Below are positions 45,701 through 55,749 of a DNA stretch of 64,000 nt, piece by piece. Made by a program: the position numbers and the translations under genes. The first letter of the stretch is position 1; the number at the start of each line of letters is the position of its first letter. The notes under the pieces were generated by a model. It had not been told where the DNA came from, searched no databases, and worked only from the letters and a program-made list of their open reading frames with translations. The stretch is from Nostoc sp. 106C. GTDB lineage: Bacteria > Cyanobacteriota > Cyanobacteriia > Cyanobacteriales > Nostocaceae. The stretch is from NCBI RefSeq assembly GCF_002154725.1, contig NZ_MTAW01000184.1, positions 1 to 64,000 of the forward strand, read 5' to 3'.

Positions 45701-46528
45701 ATGTCTTTATCTGCATTGCAAAAATTTTTTCTGCCACCTATTATCGCTTCTTGTGGTGTATTTTCATTAATGTCTTTTCCCCTCGCCGCATTAGGGGAAA
45801 AGCAAATTGCGATTAAATTTCAAGAAGAACCTATTTTTTACGGCAAGCTGAGAGATGTTGCTATTCCTTACGTAATATTATCAACTGCACTCAGTGTAGG
45901 AGCTGGAATATCAGCTGCGGCCTTTTGTGGTTGGCGACACTCTTCTCGAAAATCAGCAAAATATCAACAAGAATTATCGAATTTAGAGCAACATCTACAA
46001 GAAAAAGAAACCTTACTTAAAGAACTTAAACTTTCAGAGTCTCGCCTGCAAGTATCAGGATTAAAGGCTTTTTTGGATGATGAAGTAGCTTTAGACCAAA
46101 CTCTCCCCTCAAACACTTTAGCTACAACCATATCCCAACCTGTTTTAGTACAAACTCCAGCACTTATAACTGAACAGCCAGTGAATTTTGTATCCCAGGT
46201 TGCAACTACACACAATACTAATACAACTGCCAAAACCGTGGCAGCTACCTCTAATTTTGCATCTGCCCAAACCTTTCTGAGCTATGCTCAAACAAATACC
46301 AACAATACAGAAGAGCCTGTTGTATTAGAAGAAGTTAATAAGACAACAATCACTCCATCTGAGCTCGAAGAGTTACAAAAACAACTTAGAGAGATGATGT
46401 TGCAGATGCAGACAATGCAGAACAATTTGCGAGTTATGCCTCAAGCATCGAATGCTGGAGCAAAAGTCACAGATAAATTTCAGATCTACTATGATGCTTC
46501 TACTAGCAATGAGTTTCAGCTGCATTAA
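45701..46528 (+). CDS. Membrane-anchored coiled-coil protein of unknown function
   Basis: I do not recognise a family. The ATG at 45701 gives 275 residues (MSLSALQKFF...). Two hydrophobic segments lie near the N-terminus: residues about 10-31 (PPIIASCGVFSLMSF) and 55-76 (YVILSTALSVGAGISAAAF). A coiled coil follows (about 88-125, with LSNLEQHLQEKETLLKELKL), then a Thr/Ala-rich linker, then a second helix (about 220-250, ELEELQKQLREMMLQMQ). It lies between the GH5 cellulase and the cellulose operon, so a link to the cellulose complex is plausible. Confidence 0.7.
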   Translation: MSLSALQKFFLPPIIASCGVFSLMSFPLAALGEKQIAIKFQEEPIFYGKLRDVAIPYVILSTALSVGAGISAAAFCGWRHSSRKSAKYQQELSNLEQHLQEKETLLKELKLSESRLQVSGLKAFLDDEVALDQTLPSNTLATTISQPVLVQTPALITEQPVNFVSQVATTHNTNTTAKTVAATSNFASAQTFLSYAQTNTNNTEEPVVLEEVNKTTITPSELEELQKQLREMMLQMQTMQNNLRVMPQASNAGAKVTDKFQIYYDASTSNEFQLH

Positions 46529-46570
46529 ATTCAGATCTTAGACTGAGGACAAAATCTAAATAATACTAAT

Positions 46571-46604
46571 AAACACAGATAAACATAAATATTTATCTGT
46601 GTTT
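46571..46604. terminator. Bidirectional terminator
   Basis: AAACACAGATAAA (46571-46583) and TTTATCTGTGTTT (46592-46604) form a perfect 13-bp stem with an 8-nt loop between two convergent genes. Confidence 0.8.
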
Positions 46605-46649
46605 ATCTGTAAGTAATTTGATATCAAAAAGTTCGCGATCTCAATTTAT

Positions 46650-47438
46650 TTAGCGCAGAAACTCGGAAGAGAGTAGAGAAGCATTAGTCTGTCTAGATTT
46701 AGCTGGTGCTATTAATGTAGATCTAGTCACTTTGGGTTCTGGCAGAATTTGATAGCGGTTTCCCCAACCGCCATTAAGATCTTCTGGTTGTGGAAGAGAT
46801 GGTGTTGTTTTCCCTGTAGGTAGAGGGATTGATAAAGTTTGACTAACTTGTGCATATTTTTCGCCTTCGTTAGTAAAGCGCACTAACTTACCTTCAAGTC
46901 GGTAATTTTCTAGCTTCAGCTTTTCCTGTGATTTATGATTATCTGACTTTTCCCACTGACCAACAGGATCGAAAGTAGCAATAAATGTCACGTCACTTTC
47001 GGGAGTTAGTTTCATCTGTATTTGATTGGCTTGCCATTCTTCCTCAAAACTACCATTAGGTGCGACTTGCCACAGATTCAAATCAGCCTGCCATTTTCCT
47101 TGTTTCACTTGTACAATTTGGCGAGCCAAAATAGAACGTTTCGTATTGGCATCAGAGTTCAGCAATGCTCCTGGTTGTTCTGCTGTAGGACGTAAATAGC
47201 GGACTGCTGTTACAGTAACACGGCTAGACTCAGGTAAATTTGTACTACCATTTACTCGGTATAAGCTGTTACTTGATAATATTTGGACATTTTTAATTTC
47301 TAGCTGGGTTTCTACTTGTGCTTGTTTGACACAGCCATAATTTCCAACCAACAACATAAATGAGGTAAATACTAAAGGAAGAGCCGCAGGTTTATTCTTT
47401 ATTTTTCGGCTAATATCCTGAAAATGCAAATTTATCAT
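46650..47438 (-). CDS. Putative lipoprotein of unknown function
   Basis: A 262-residue exported protein. Residues about 17-36 form a signal segment ending in a lipobox-like VGNYGC (Cys36). The mature part is rich in beta strands and polar residues (VQILSSNSLYRVNGSTNLP, SRVTVTAVRYLRP), reminiscent of immunoglobulin-like folds, and ends in a proline/serine tail. It diverges from the barrel-TPR-bcsZ-bcsB-bcsA run across 216 bp. A role near the cellulose export machinery is possible but not shown. Confidence 0.7.
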   Translation of the reverse strand: MINLHFQDISRKIKNKPAALPLVFTSFMLLVGNYGCVKQAQVETQLEIKNVQILSSNSLYRVNGSTNLPESSRVTVTAVRYLRPTAEQPGALLNSDANTKRSILARQIVQVKQGKWQADLNLWQVAPNGSFEEEWQANQIQMKLTPESDVTFIATFDPVGQWEKSDNHKSQEKLKLENYRLEGKLVRFTNEGEKYAQVSQTLSIPLPTGKTTPSLPQPEDLNGGWGNRYQILPEPKVTRSTLIAPAKSRQTNASLLSSEFLR

Positions 47439-47654
47439 TATAAAGTTAGGCTTTAGAGGTTTATAAAACTAGCTAACTGAGTTTTATGTTTATTTTGCCC
47501 AATTTATTTCTAAAAATTGCAAGCTTTACCAATCTTTAACATAGCTATTTAGAAAATTATAAAATCTGTTTATATAGAGGTAAATACTCAGATTCTTTGC
47601 TAAAGTGGCAACATCAAATAAAGTAAAGACTTACTTGTAAATTCAACTAGGCTC

Positions 47655-49403
47655 ATGAGCCAAAAAGTATTAAATTGTCTTAGATTTACTTTTGCACAAC
47701 AGCCCCAGAAGGTGCATTTACTGCTGAGTAGCGTCGCAGTCTCGATTATTTGGATATTGGCTGTGAATGAAGCATCTTTAGCTCAAGTAGATCCTAATCA
47801 ACAAGAAGCTAAAGATTTCCAACTGAGCAATACAAACTTGTTACCAGTACCGCAATCATCCATACCTAAGGGTCAATCAGTACCAAAATTGCAGACAGTA
47901 CCTCCGCCACCAACAGCAGATGGTATGGGGATGCCTGCGGCGGGCTACGCCTACGCACCGTTGGTCAATCCGATACCAAAAGCTGTGCAACAGCAACCAG
48001 TAAATAATCTCCAGCAACAGGAGACTAGCTTTATTCAACAGCAGGTGAGACCAAGATCTGTTACACTCCAAATTCCAAAGCCAACAAATGTAATACGCAC
48101 AGCAGCTGATGGAGAGACCTCTGACCTCGGCTTGGGATTGTTGAGACAAGTAGATAGCTCTCCAGCAGCCTCATTACCGCCATTTGCTAGTAAGGTTGCA
48201 GATCAAGAGTTTAGTGCACCCACAGCACCGACTTTTAATCAGCTACTTAACTCCCAAGCAGCCCCATTACCGCCACTTCCAGATACAAATACTACGCCCC
48301 AATCTAATGTCACCACCGCAACGCCAACATTTAATCAACTACTGACACCTCCAACTTCTGTTTCGCCAACACAACCTAAAACAATAACTAGCCAACAGCA
48401 TCCTGTGTTCACTAGCCGTGCTTTAAGAGAACCCTTTTTACAACTCCAAGGTGTCTATGTCACTCAAGGAGGTGATACCTCAGCACGGGCAAGAGTTACG
48501 GGAGTTTACCCACTTTCTCCTCAAGCCTTAGTTGGAGCGACTTTAGACTTAACTAGTCAAGGTAGCAGCTTTGATGATTCTAGACGAGAGGGTTTGAACA
48601 TCAACGAGCTTTATTTAGCCACTTCCATCGCCGGCATCCCTAATTTGCGGTTTGTGGTAGGTCAGATAGATTTAACGTCTTATTTTGACCGTAATAGTTT
48701 TGCCAAAGATGGGGCCAGTCAATTTTTTAACCCGGTATTTCAAACCAACCCAGCATTAGCAGCAACGGGGATTGCTTCTCGCCCCGCTTTGTTAGTTAAC
48801 TGGAGTGTCACAGACAATATTGAAGCAAAAGCAGCAGTTTTTTCCTCAGCAGACAAAATCAGTGACTTTTCCTTAGATGGATTTGCAGGAGAAGTTGCTG
48901 TTCGTTACGGGAATGCCATTATTCGTGGTACTTATGCCTCAGATCGGGATGCTGGTGTTCGGGATAGCTTTGCCGAAAGCTATAGCATTGCTAGGGGAAA
49001 TAATGAATTTGGTCCGATCAAAACCGATCGCGAAGAAGCATACGGTCTGAACGCTGAAGTTTTTATTCCTAATTTGAAACTAGGTGTTTTTGGGCGCTAC
49101 GGTCGCTACGAAAACCGCGACCTAGGACAGGGTGCAGATACCTATATCTTAGGAGCCAGCTTATTAGATTTGTTTACCCGAGATGATCGCCTAGGGCTAG
49201 CTTATGGACGTGCTTTATCGAGCGATCGCCTGCGTCGTGGAGATAGGCCAGATGTGTTGGAACTTTACTACGATTTTCAACTTATTCCTAATCTGCGGCT
49301 AGGTTTTACAGTTCAAGGACGCGATAATTTCTCAGAAACAGTTGTGGGTGTCAGAGTCAAATCAGAGTTTGATGTAACTCCAAGCGGGAGAGTTGCTCGA
49401 TGA
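47655..49403 (+). CDS. Outer-membrane beta-barrel protein, probable cellulose export pore
   Basis: A 582-residue protein. Signal peptide to about residue 44 (ending SLAQ), then about 200 residues rich in Pro, Gln and Thr with the repeated unit APTFNQLL and AAPLPPLPDT, then a beta-barrel (about 255-582) of amphipathic strands (GVYVTQGGDTSARARVTGVY and so on) with a last strand VGVRVKSEF. It overlaps the TPR gene by 4 nt. In enterobacteria one protein, BcsC, has TPRs and the barrel together; here the barrel seems to be separate. A dispersed repeat lies in frame at 47928-47956. Confidence 0.75.
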   Translation: MSQKVLNCLRFTFAQQPQKVHLLLSSVAVSIIWILAVNEASLAQVDPNQQEAKDFQLSNTNLLPVPQSSIPKGQSVPKLQTVPPPPTADGMGMPAAGYAYAPLVNPIPKAVQQQPVNNLQQQETSFIQQQVRPRSVTLQIPKPTNVIRTAADGETSDLGLGLLRQVDSSPAASLPPFASKVADQEFSAPTAPTFNQLLNSQAAPLPPLPDTNTTPQSNVTTATPTFNQLLTPPTSVSPTQPKTITSQQHPVFTSRALREPFLQLQGVYVTQGGDTSARARVTGVYPLSPQALVGATLDLTSQGSSFDDSRREGLNINELYLATSIAGIPNLRFVVGQIDLTSYFDRNSFAKDGASQFFNPVFQTNPALAATGIASRPALLVNWSVTDNIEAKAAVFSSADKISDFSLDGFAGEVAVRYGNAIIRGTYASDRDAGVRDSFAESYSIARGNNEFGPIKTDREEAYGLNAEVFIPNLKLGVFGRYGRYENRDLGQGADTYILGASLLDLFTRDDRLGLAYGRALSSDRLRRGDRPDVLELYYDFQLIPNLRLGFTVQGRDNFSETVVGVRVKSEFDVTPSGRVAR

Positions 49404-51757
49404 GTCACAATAAACAAGGCAAAAGCCAAAAGCCAAAAGGTAATATCATTCAACATCTTTCTCTTTTGACTTTTTCGTTGACCCTTTTTACTTATGTGGT
49501 AACTTTGCCACCACTGGGAAACACTGCCTCAGTCCAAGCACAAAGTTCATCGACATTGGTAAAAAAAGGTTTTACCTTGTTAAATAAGGGGTTGGTAAAT
49601 GATGCAATTACCACATTCCAACAAGCGCTCAAGGGCCAACCGTCATCTTTACAAGCAAGGTTAGGATTAGCGATCGCTTATCGCCGCGCTGGACGCATTG
49701 CGGAAGCTTGGAGTGCTTATCAACAGGTAGTAGCCGTAGACCCCAATAATCAACTAGCTCTAAAGACAATTGGTTTACTGGGCAGTTATCGTCCTGAGTG
49801 GCAAGTACAGGGAATTGCAGCTTTGACTACTTTACTGAAGTCGAATCCCAATGACCTAGAAGCTCTCGGATACCGTGCTCTACTCTACTCATATCAGGGA
49901 AGGTTTACAGAGTCGATAGCAGACTACCAACCTGTACTGGCAAGTAACCCAACGCCAGAGGTCGTAATTGGTGCTGCCCAAACTTATAGCTATGGTGGTG
50001 AATTTTCCCAAGCTTTGGAGTTATTTAACCGTTACCAAGCCACTGGAAAACCTATTGTCGGTTACGCAGCGGTAGCTTACGGTCGCACCTTACGAGAAAC
50101 CGGGGACACCGCAGGGGCAGTACAAGTTTTACAAGCGCAGTTACAGCGCTCAAAGACTCTCGATGCCATAGCCATTGAGACTCGTAAGGAACTAGCTATT
50201 GCTTACCTTGCCAATCAACAGCAAGCACAAGCATTAGCAATATTAGATCCATTACAAGGTAGAGCAGATGCGATTTTACCCTTAGCGCGATCGCTTAATG
50301 AAATTCGCAAACGGATCAACAACCCCACTCTGACACAGCAAGTGATCGATCTTTATCGTCAGGCGCTGACAAACACTCCCAATCCTTCCCCTACATTGCT
50401 GCGAGAAGTCGCTGATGTGTATAGTGGATTCCCCCAAGGGCGGCAAACAGCACTGCAACTTTATCGACAGGCAGCTTTACAGTTTCCGAGCGATCGCAGT
50501 TTGGTTGTACAGCAATTAGCTTTGGAATCTCAACTAGGAATGCTTGCTAAACATGACTTAAGACAGCGTTTGGCTGCTGTATTGCAACCCTTACCCACTG
50601 ACCGCGCGCAACAGCAACAACTAGCTAATGCCTTGGTAAATATTGATGCCCCCGATGCAGAATTTTTACCTGTGTACCAAAATCTTTTGCAAACAGGAGT
50701 AAATGCACCGTTCTTGAATTTCCGCCTAGCTCAGATGTATATACAGCGAAACGATCTTAATGCTGCTAGGCAAGCCTTGGCAGCTTACACCAATAGTAAT
50801 AAAAGTAATAAAGATCTTGCCCCGCAATTACTTGCAGCAGAAATTGAGCGCCGGGAAGGTAGTTTAGAAGCCAGCGCCCGACGTTACCAAGCTGTACTTA
50901 GCAGCCGTCCCGATAGTAGTGATATTGTTGATGCGGCTTTGCGGGGGCTTGCTGGTGTGCGATTGCAACAAAAACATCTCGATGAAGCTGTGGCTGCGTA
51001 TGACCAATTACTAGCTCGCAATCCTCAAGATTTGCCAACTCAGCTAGGACGTGCCAGTATCGCTTATCAAGCCAAGCGGATTTCTCAACCAGAAGCAGAG
51101 GCAGTTCTCAACAATTGGTTAGCAACACAGCCTGCAAGCAATACTCCAGCAGAATTATACAGTTTAGTGGGAGTGTTACCTACCGACCCCCAAAGAGAAG
51201 CTTTATATAATTACCTATTACAAATAGATCCTAGCTACATACCATTGCAACTACGCTTGGTGCAGGTCATAGCACAACGCAATCCCAGTCAAGCCCAAGC
51301 AAGGGTAAAACAGTTAATTGCCCGTTTGGCTAACAACCCAGACTCCTACCAGTTACAGGCAGAGTTAGCTCGTGCTGTTGGCAATTTGGATTTAGCCAAT
51401 GTTGCTTATCAAAATATTTTGGCACAGCAACCAGATAACATAGATGCCCTGGCCGCTTTAGGAGGAATTCACTTTGAACAACGCCGCTTTGAGTCAGCAC
51501 AGGAAATTTATAGTCAAGTGTTGGCTCAAAAGCCGGATGACAAAGATGCAAGACGCGCTTTGGCTGGATTGAGAGCTATTTTAGACCAGCCCTTGTCTGC
51601 CTTGGCACAGCTAGAACAGTTACAACTAGAAGCGATCGCCCAAGGGTCAACCGATACTGATGTAAATCGCCAGATGCAGCAAATACAAGAGGACTTTCTT
51701 CTGCGGCGAGGTTTTCAACCACCTTGGGAAGATCCACAACGCCGAAGTAAAAATTAA
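49400..51757 (+). CDS. Periplasmic TPR protein, BcsC-like scaffold
   Basis: A 785-residue exported solenoid. The N-terminal signal-like segment (residues about 18-45, ending SVQAQ) is followed by about 15 TPR or TPR-like repeats, including the first KGFTLLNKGLVNDAITTFQQ and the last QEIYSQVLAQKPDDKDARRA. It lacks the C-terminal barrel of BcsC, and the preceding gene supplies one. It shares the ATGA overlap with that gene and leads into bcsZ, as the BcsC TPR part does in other species, so it probably guides cellulose through the periplasm. Confidence 0.82.
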   Translation: MSHNKQGKSQKPKGNIIQHLSLLTFSLTLFTYVVTLPPLGNTASVQAQSSSTLVKKGFTLLNKGLVNDAITTFQQALKGQPSSLQARLGLAIAYRRAGRIAEAWSAYQQVVAVDPNNQLALKTIGLLGSYRPEWQVQGIAALTTLLKSNPNDLEALGYRALLYSYQGRFTESIADYQPVLASNPTPEVVIGAAQTYSYGGEFSQALELFNRYQATGKPIVGYAAVAYGRTLRETGDTAGAVQVLQAQLQRSKTLDAIAIETRKELAIAYLANQQQAQALAILDPLQGRADAILPLARSLNEIRKRINNPTLTQQVIDLYRQALTNTPNPSPTLLREVADVYSGFPQGRQTALQLYRQAALQFPSDRSLVVQQLALESQLGMLAKHDLRQRLAAVLQPLPTDRAQQQQLANALVNIDAPDAEFLPVYQNLLQTGVNAPFLNFRLAQMYIQRNDLNAARQALAAYTNSNKSNKDLAPQLLAAEIERREGSLEASARRYQAVLSSRPDSSDIVDAALRGLAGVRLQQKHLDEAVAAYDQLLARNPQDLPTQLGRASIAYQAKRISQPEAEAVLNNWLATQPASNTPAELYSLVGVLPTDPQREALYNYLLQIDPSYIPLQLRLVQVIAQRNPSQAQARVKQLIARLANNPDSYQLQAELARAVGNLDLANVAYQNILAQQPDNIDALAALGGIHFEQRRFESAQEIYSQVLAQKPDDKDARRALAGLRAILDQPLSALAQLEQLQLEAIAQGSTDTDVNRQMQQIQEDFLLRRGFQPPWEDPQRRSKN

Positions 51758-51911
51758 ATTTCTTCACGGAATATTAGTAATCCCCAGTTAATTGGGAACT
51801 ACCTCAGGGGAACAATAAGGGCAGGTTACGCGAAAAGGAACAAAATTCTAGCATTGCTTTTTTGCTTCCTGCACCCTTTACCAACGTTTCACAAATCAAA
51901 CACTTCTTAGG

Positions 51912-53174
51912 ATGCGGTACCTCCCAAAAGTGGCAGTTCTTCTTTGCCCAATCGGCCTATATGCCTGTGTCTTAGTCGTAAATCCCAAAACACCAAACGA
52001 TCCAACTCCAGTAGCCAATGTCTCTAGTTCTAATGTAAATAGTAGTGAAAAAATGCCAGTGTTTTTGGCAGCTTTACCACAATCGACCTCCAATCGGGAG
52101 TTACTAGCCGAAAGCTGGGACAGCTACCGTCGCAAATTTATTCAAGGTGATGGGCGAGTAATTGACTATGAAGCCAGCGATCATTCCACTAGTGAAGGTC
52201 AAGCTTATGCCATGTTGCGAGCCGTACTCATCGATGATCCCGAAACTTTTGCTCTGACTTTAAAGTGGGCAGAAAGTAACCTGATGCGGCAACAGAATGG
52301 TAAACCTACAGACAGCTTGTGGGCTTGGAAATGGGGACAAAAACAAGATGGTAGCTGGGGTATCATTGACAGCACCTTTGCCAGTGATGGCGATATTGAT
52401 GCCATTACTGCCTTGATTTTTGCAGCACGACGCTGGAATCGTCCGGAGTACATGGAACTAGCAAAAATCAAACTGCAAGATTTGTGGAAACTTTCTAGCA
52501 TTTCCAGTCCTGACGGAAAACGCTATCTGCTTCCTGGCCCTACGTCAGCATTTGCTCCGAATGAATCTACCCTCTACCTCAACCCTTCCTATCTTGCTCC
52601 CTATGCTTTTCGCATATTTGCACAAGTCGATCCCGCACGTGACTGGTTGAGTTTAGTAGAAAGCAGCTACCAAGTTCTGGAAAATTCAGCACAGCTTTCT
52701 ACTGTTGGTTTGCCCAGTGATTGGGTGGCTTTAAATGTAAAAACAAAACAATTCCAAACCACACCAAATTCTAGTGCCTTAAAGAGTTTGTATGGTTTTG
52801 ATGCTTATCGAGTGTGGTGGCGGTTATCACTTGATGCTGTCTGGTTCAATTCACCACAAGCGCAGCAATATTTAGAGAAATTCACTCAACATTTACAAAA
52901 TTTGTGGACTCAACAATCGTACCTACCAGCACGCATCGACCTCCAAGGAAAAGCATTGGTAGATTACGATGCTACATCCCAATACGCCATGTTTTATACA
53001 GCCATGCGCTTGATTAAACCAACACTAGCGCAAGAAATACTACAAAAAAAATTATTACCTCAATACAAGCAAGGAATTTGGGGCGAACACTCAGCATATT
53101 ACACCCAAAACCTAGCTTGGTTAGGGTTATTGCCTCCAGAGTCAATGCCGAAACAGCTAATTAAAGCTAATTAG
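51912..53174 (+). CDS. bcsZ: GH8 endoglucanase (BcsZ-type)
   Basis: A 420-residue exported glycoside hydrolase family 8 protein. The signal or lipoprotein region is at residues 1-22 (lipobox-like GLYAC). The acid Glu95 lies in STSEGQAYAM, and the second acidic motif is ASDGDIDAI (157-165); WAWKWG and RVWWRLSLDAVWF line the cleft. The fold is an (alpha/alpha)6 barrel. In cellulose operons it prunes or cuts nascent chains in the periplasm. It follows the TPR gene by 154 bp and precedes bcsB. Confidence 0.92.
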   Translation: MRYLPKVAVLLCPIGLYACVLVVNPKTPNDPTPVANVSSSNVNSSEKMPVFLAALPQSTSNRELLAESWDSYRRKFIQGDGRVIDYEASDHSTSEGQAYAMLRAVLIDDPETFALTLKWAESNLMRQQNGKPTDSLWAWKWGQKQDGSWGIIDSTFASDGDIDAITALIFAARRWNRPEYMELAKIKLQDLWKLSSISSPDGKRYLLPGPTSAFAPNESTLYLNPSYLAPYAFRIFAQVDPARDWLSLVESSYQVLENSAQLSTVGLPSDWVALNVKTKQFQTTPNSSALKSLYGFDAYRVWWRLSLDAVWFNSPQAQQYLEKFTQHLQNLWTQQSYLPARIDLQGKALVDYDATSQYAMFYTAMRLIKPTLAQEILQKKLLPQYKQGIWGEHSAYYTQNLAWLGLLPPESMPKQLIKAN

Positions 53175-53298
53175 CTGGAGGTTGTGTTGTTTAGCCAAAA
53201 AGAATAGGAGATATAAAAATTACAAGTTTAATAAGCAGTTTCACTTAATAAATCGCATTTAAAAACAAAAATCCGTATATCTACCATCAAACACTACC

Positions 53299-55656
53299 AT
53301 GAAGCAGTTGTTTCATCTTTTACCCACTGGCACAAAAGTAATTATTGTTACTTCCTGCTTTTTATTATTTCCTGATTCATCATTCAATGTTAATGCTCAG
53401 AGCAAAGATAACAATCTGCAACAGTCAGTTTTATTGGCACAAGCAAATACAGCAAGTAGGAGTACACAAAAGTTAGAAACAAACGCCCTCGCAGAAGGTG
53501 CTGATGCCAAAAATCTGATAACTTACAATTTAGAATTTAATCGCAGTCCGATTGTGGGCAATCGTATGCGGTTGCGGGGAGTTTATTCGGAAGCTCGCCT
53601 TGCCTTTACCCGTCCTCGTAGCTGGAAACTCGATCGGGGTCAGGTGAAAGCTTTAATCCGTTTCCAACACTCGCCAGCATTATATGCTAGTCGTTCTAAC
53701 CTGACTATGCTAGTTAATGGCACTAGTGTCGGTAGTGTACCGCTGAACCGGAAACAGTCTCAAATCGGTCAAGTATTGTTGAACATACCACCGAAATTAC
53801 TTCAGGACTATAACGAATTAACAATTGTCGCCCAGCAGAATAACTCTCTAGAATGTAGTAATCCTAATAGTCCGGATTTGTGGACAGAAATTCTGCCAGA
53901 TTCCAAATTAATTTTTAACTTCCAACAACAGCAGATTCCCCTCAATTTTAGTCGCTATCCCTATCCTTTCTTTGATGAACTAGGCTTAGATACCAACCAA
54001 ATTGTTTACCTCCAACCTAGCCAGGTGAGTCAATCTTGGCTGACTCCCGCAGCGCGCTTACAAGCAACCTTAGGTAGAATTGCAGATTTTCGTCCAATAG
54101 AGACGAGCTTGGTGTCTGATGTGTCAGATGTGAAGACGAACCAACGCTTAGTAATTATAGGTACACCAAGCGAACAACCTGCCTTAGCTACTTGGAAGAA
54201 TTTGCCTCTCAAAGTTATTAGCTCTCAAGTTCTTGATCGCGATAACAACCCGATACCCGAAGACACAGGGATATTGTTGATCTCCCGCATTGATAAAAGT
54301 AATATTCCAGTATTAATTGCTACTGGTAATAGTAGTAAAGCTGTGGCGAAGGCAGTGCAGTTTTTGACCCAGCCTGATGTGCGGAAAATGGGTACGGGTC
54401 AGGTAATTTTAGTTGATAAACTCCAGGAGACACTTACACCTGGACTCCGCCAATGGCCTCGTTATTTACCAGAGAAAAATACATTTCAACTCAGCGATAT
54501 TAAAACCCAAGTAAACGGTCAGCCTTTTGCTGATGTAACTGTACGTGGTGCAGCAGCACCACCAATTGATATTGATTTCCGTGCTTTACCTGATGATCGC
54601 TTTGTTCGGGGTAGTTCGATGAACCTTGTTTACAGCTACGGGCCGCAAATTAATCCCAGAACCTCTGCTGTAGAAGTGCTACTAGATGGCGTATTCATTG
54701 GGGGAGCACGTCTTGATTCTGAATCAGGCGCAAATCGCAAAAACCTAAAAGTAAATTTGCCGGAAAACCTGATTAAGCCTAACTCTAAACTGCAAGTGTT
54801 TTTCCGGATGAATTCCAGAGAACCGTTTGATAAACAAAACTGTCTTCAGCCACCGGATCAGCAACTCACAGGTACAGTGCATTCTGATACTAGTTTCGAC
54901 TTGCGGCGAGAAATCTCAGCAGATTTACCAGATCTAAACCTGTTGAAATTTGGGTTTCCGTTTACTGCGCCTCAGGATTTGTCAAAAACGGCGATTATCC
55001 TACCACAAAACCCCGCTACTACAGATGTGTTAACTTTGCTGGCATTTAGCGATCGCCTAGGACGACTTAGCCAAGCGGATGCAGTCAAACTAGATGTTTA
55101 CACGCCAGATACATTACCTGAAACAGTCCGCAATAATGACCATTTAGTAGGAATTGGCACACGGGAAAAGTTTCCGATTCCTGATGTGTTTCAATCTAGC
55201 GGCTTGAACTTAAGCCAAGCATTTTCTCGCTTATCAGCCCAAGCAACAATTCAAACCCCTCAGGATGGGCAAGGGATGATCAAGCAAATTATCTCTCCTT
55301 GGAACAGCGATCGCGTGATTTTGGCTTTGACAGCTCAATCTGAAATTGGTTTAGAACGAGTGCGACAAGTCCTCAATCAAGACTCGTGGTTCTTCCAACT
55401 TAAAAAAGATACGGTGCTGATTAGTAGCGACCAAAGAAACCCTGCTCCCTACGATCCCGATGCTTATCAATTAGATTTTTTCCAAAGTGCTCCTTCTATT
55501 AAGCGCTGGGAAAAAACCACTTTCCTGAGTAAGGTATCACGCCTCGTTCAAGAAAATTGGCTATTGCTACCTGTAGGAGTTGTTGGTTTCTCAATTTTGC
55601 TTTATGGCATTTCTCAGTTGTATATTAAACGTTTATCTAATGACGAGAAGAAGTAA
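53299..55656 (+). CDS. bcsB: Cellulose synthase regulatory subunit BcsB
   Basis: A 785-residue periplasmic protein anchored by a C-terminal membrane helix (about residues 750-772, LLLPVGVVGFSILLYGISQL). An N-terminal signal peptide ends near NVNAQ. The body has the BcsB layout, two jelly-roll carbohydrate-binding domains alternating with flavodoxin-like domains; visible landmarks are RGVYSEARLAFTRP, VLLNIPPKLLQDYNELTI and the NLVYSYGPQINPRTSAVEVLLDG stretch. It pairs with BcsA to guide the chain into the periplasm and lies 93 bp upstream of bcsA. It is long but ordinary for cyanobacteria. Confidence 0.9.
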   Translation: MKQLFHLLPTGTKVIIVTSCFLLFPDSSFNVNAQSKDNNLQQSVLLAQANTASRSTQKLETNALAEGADAKNLITYNLEFNRSPIVGNRMRLRGVYSEARLAFTRPRSWKLDRGQVKALIRFQHSPALYASRSNLTMLVNGTSVGSVPLNRKQSQIGQVLLNIPPKLLQDYNELTIVAQQNNSLECSNPNSPDLWTEILPDSKLIFNFQQQQIPLNFSRYPYPFFDELGLDTNQIVYLQPSQVSQSWLTPAARLQATLGRIADFRPIETSLVSDVSDVKTNQRLVIIGTPSEQPALATWKNLPLKVISSQVLDRDNNPIPEDTGILLISRIDKSNIPVLIATGNSSKAVAKAVQFLTQPDVRKMGTGQVILVDKLQETLTPGLRQWPRYLPEKNTFQLSDIKTQVNGQPFADVTVRGAAAPPIDIDFRALPDDRFVRGSSMNLVYSYGPQINPRTSAVEVLLDGVFIGGARLDSESGANRKNLKVNLPENLIKPNSKLQVFFRMNSREPFDKQNCLQPPDQQLTGTVHSDTSFDLRREISADLPDLNLLKFGFPFTAPQDLSKTAIILPQNPATTDVLTLLAFSDRLGRLSQADAVKLDVYTPDTLPETVRNNDHLVGIGTREKFPIPDVFQSSGLNLSQAFSRLSAQATIQTPQDGQGMIKQIISPWNSDRVILALTAQSEIGLERVRQVLNQDSWFFQLKKDTVLISSDQRNPAPYDPDAYQLDFFQSAPSIKRWEKTTFLSKVSRLVQENWLLLPVGVVGFSILLYGISQLYIKRLSNDEKK

Positions 55657-55749
55657 AAAATGCAAATTTCCGCGACTCTGACAAATAATTATCTGCGTAA
55701 ATTTGCAACTTAAAACTCAAATTTCACAACTAAAAGTTTAACATTACAA

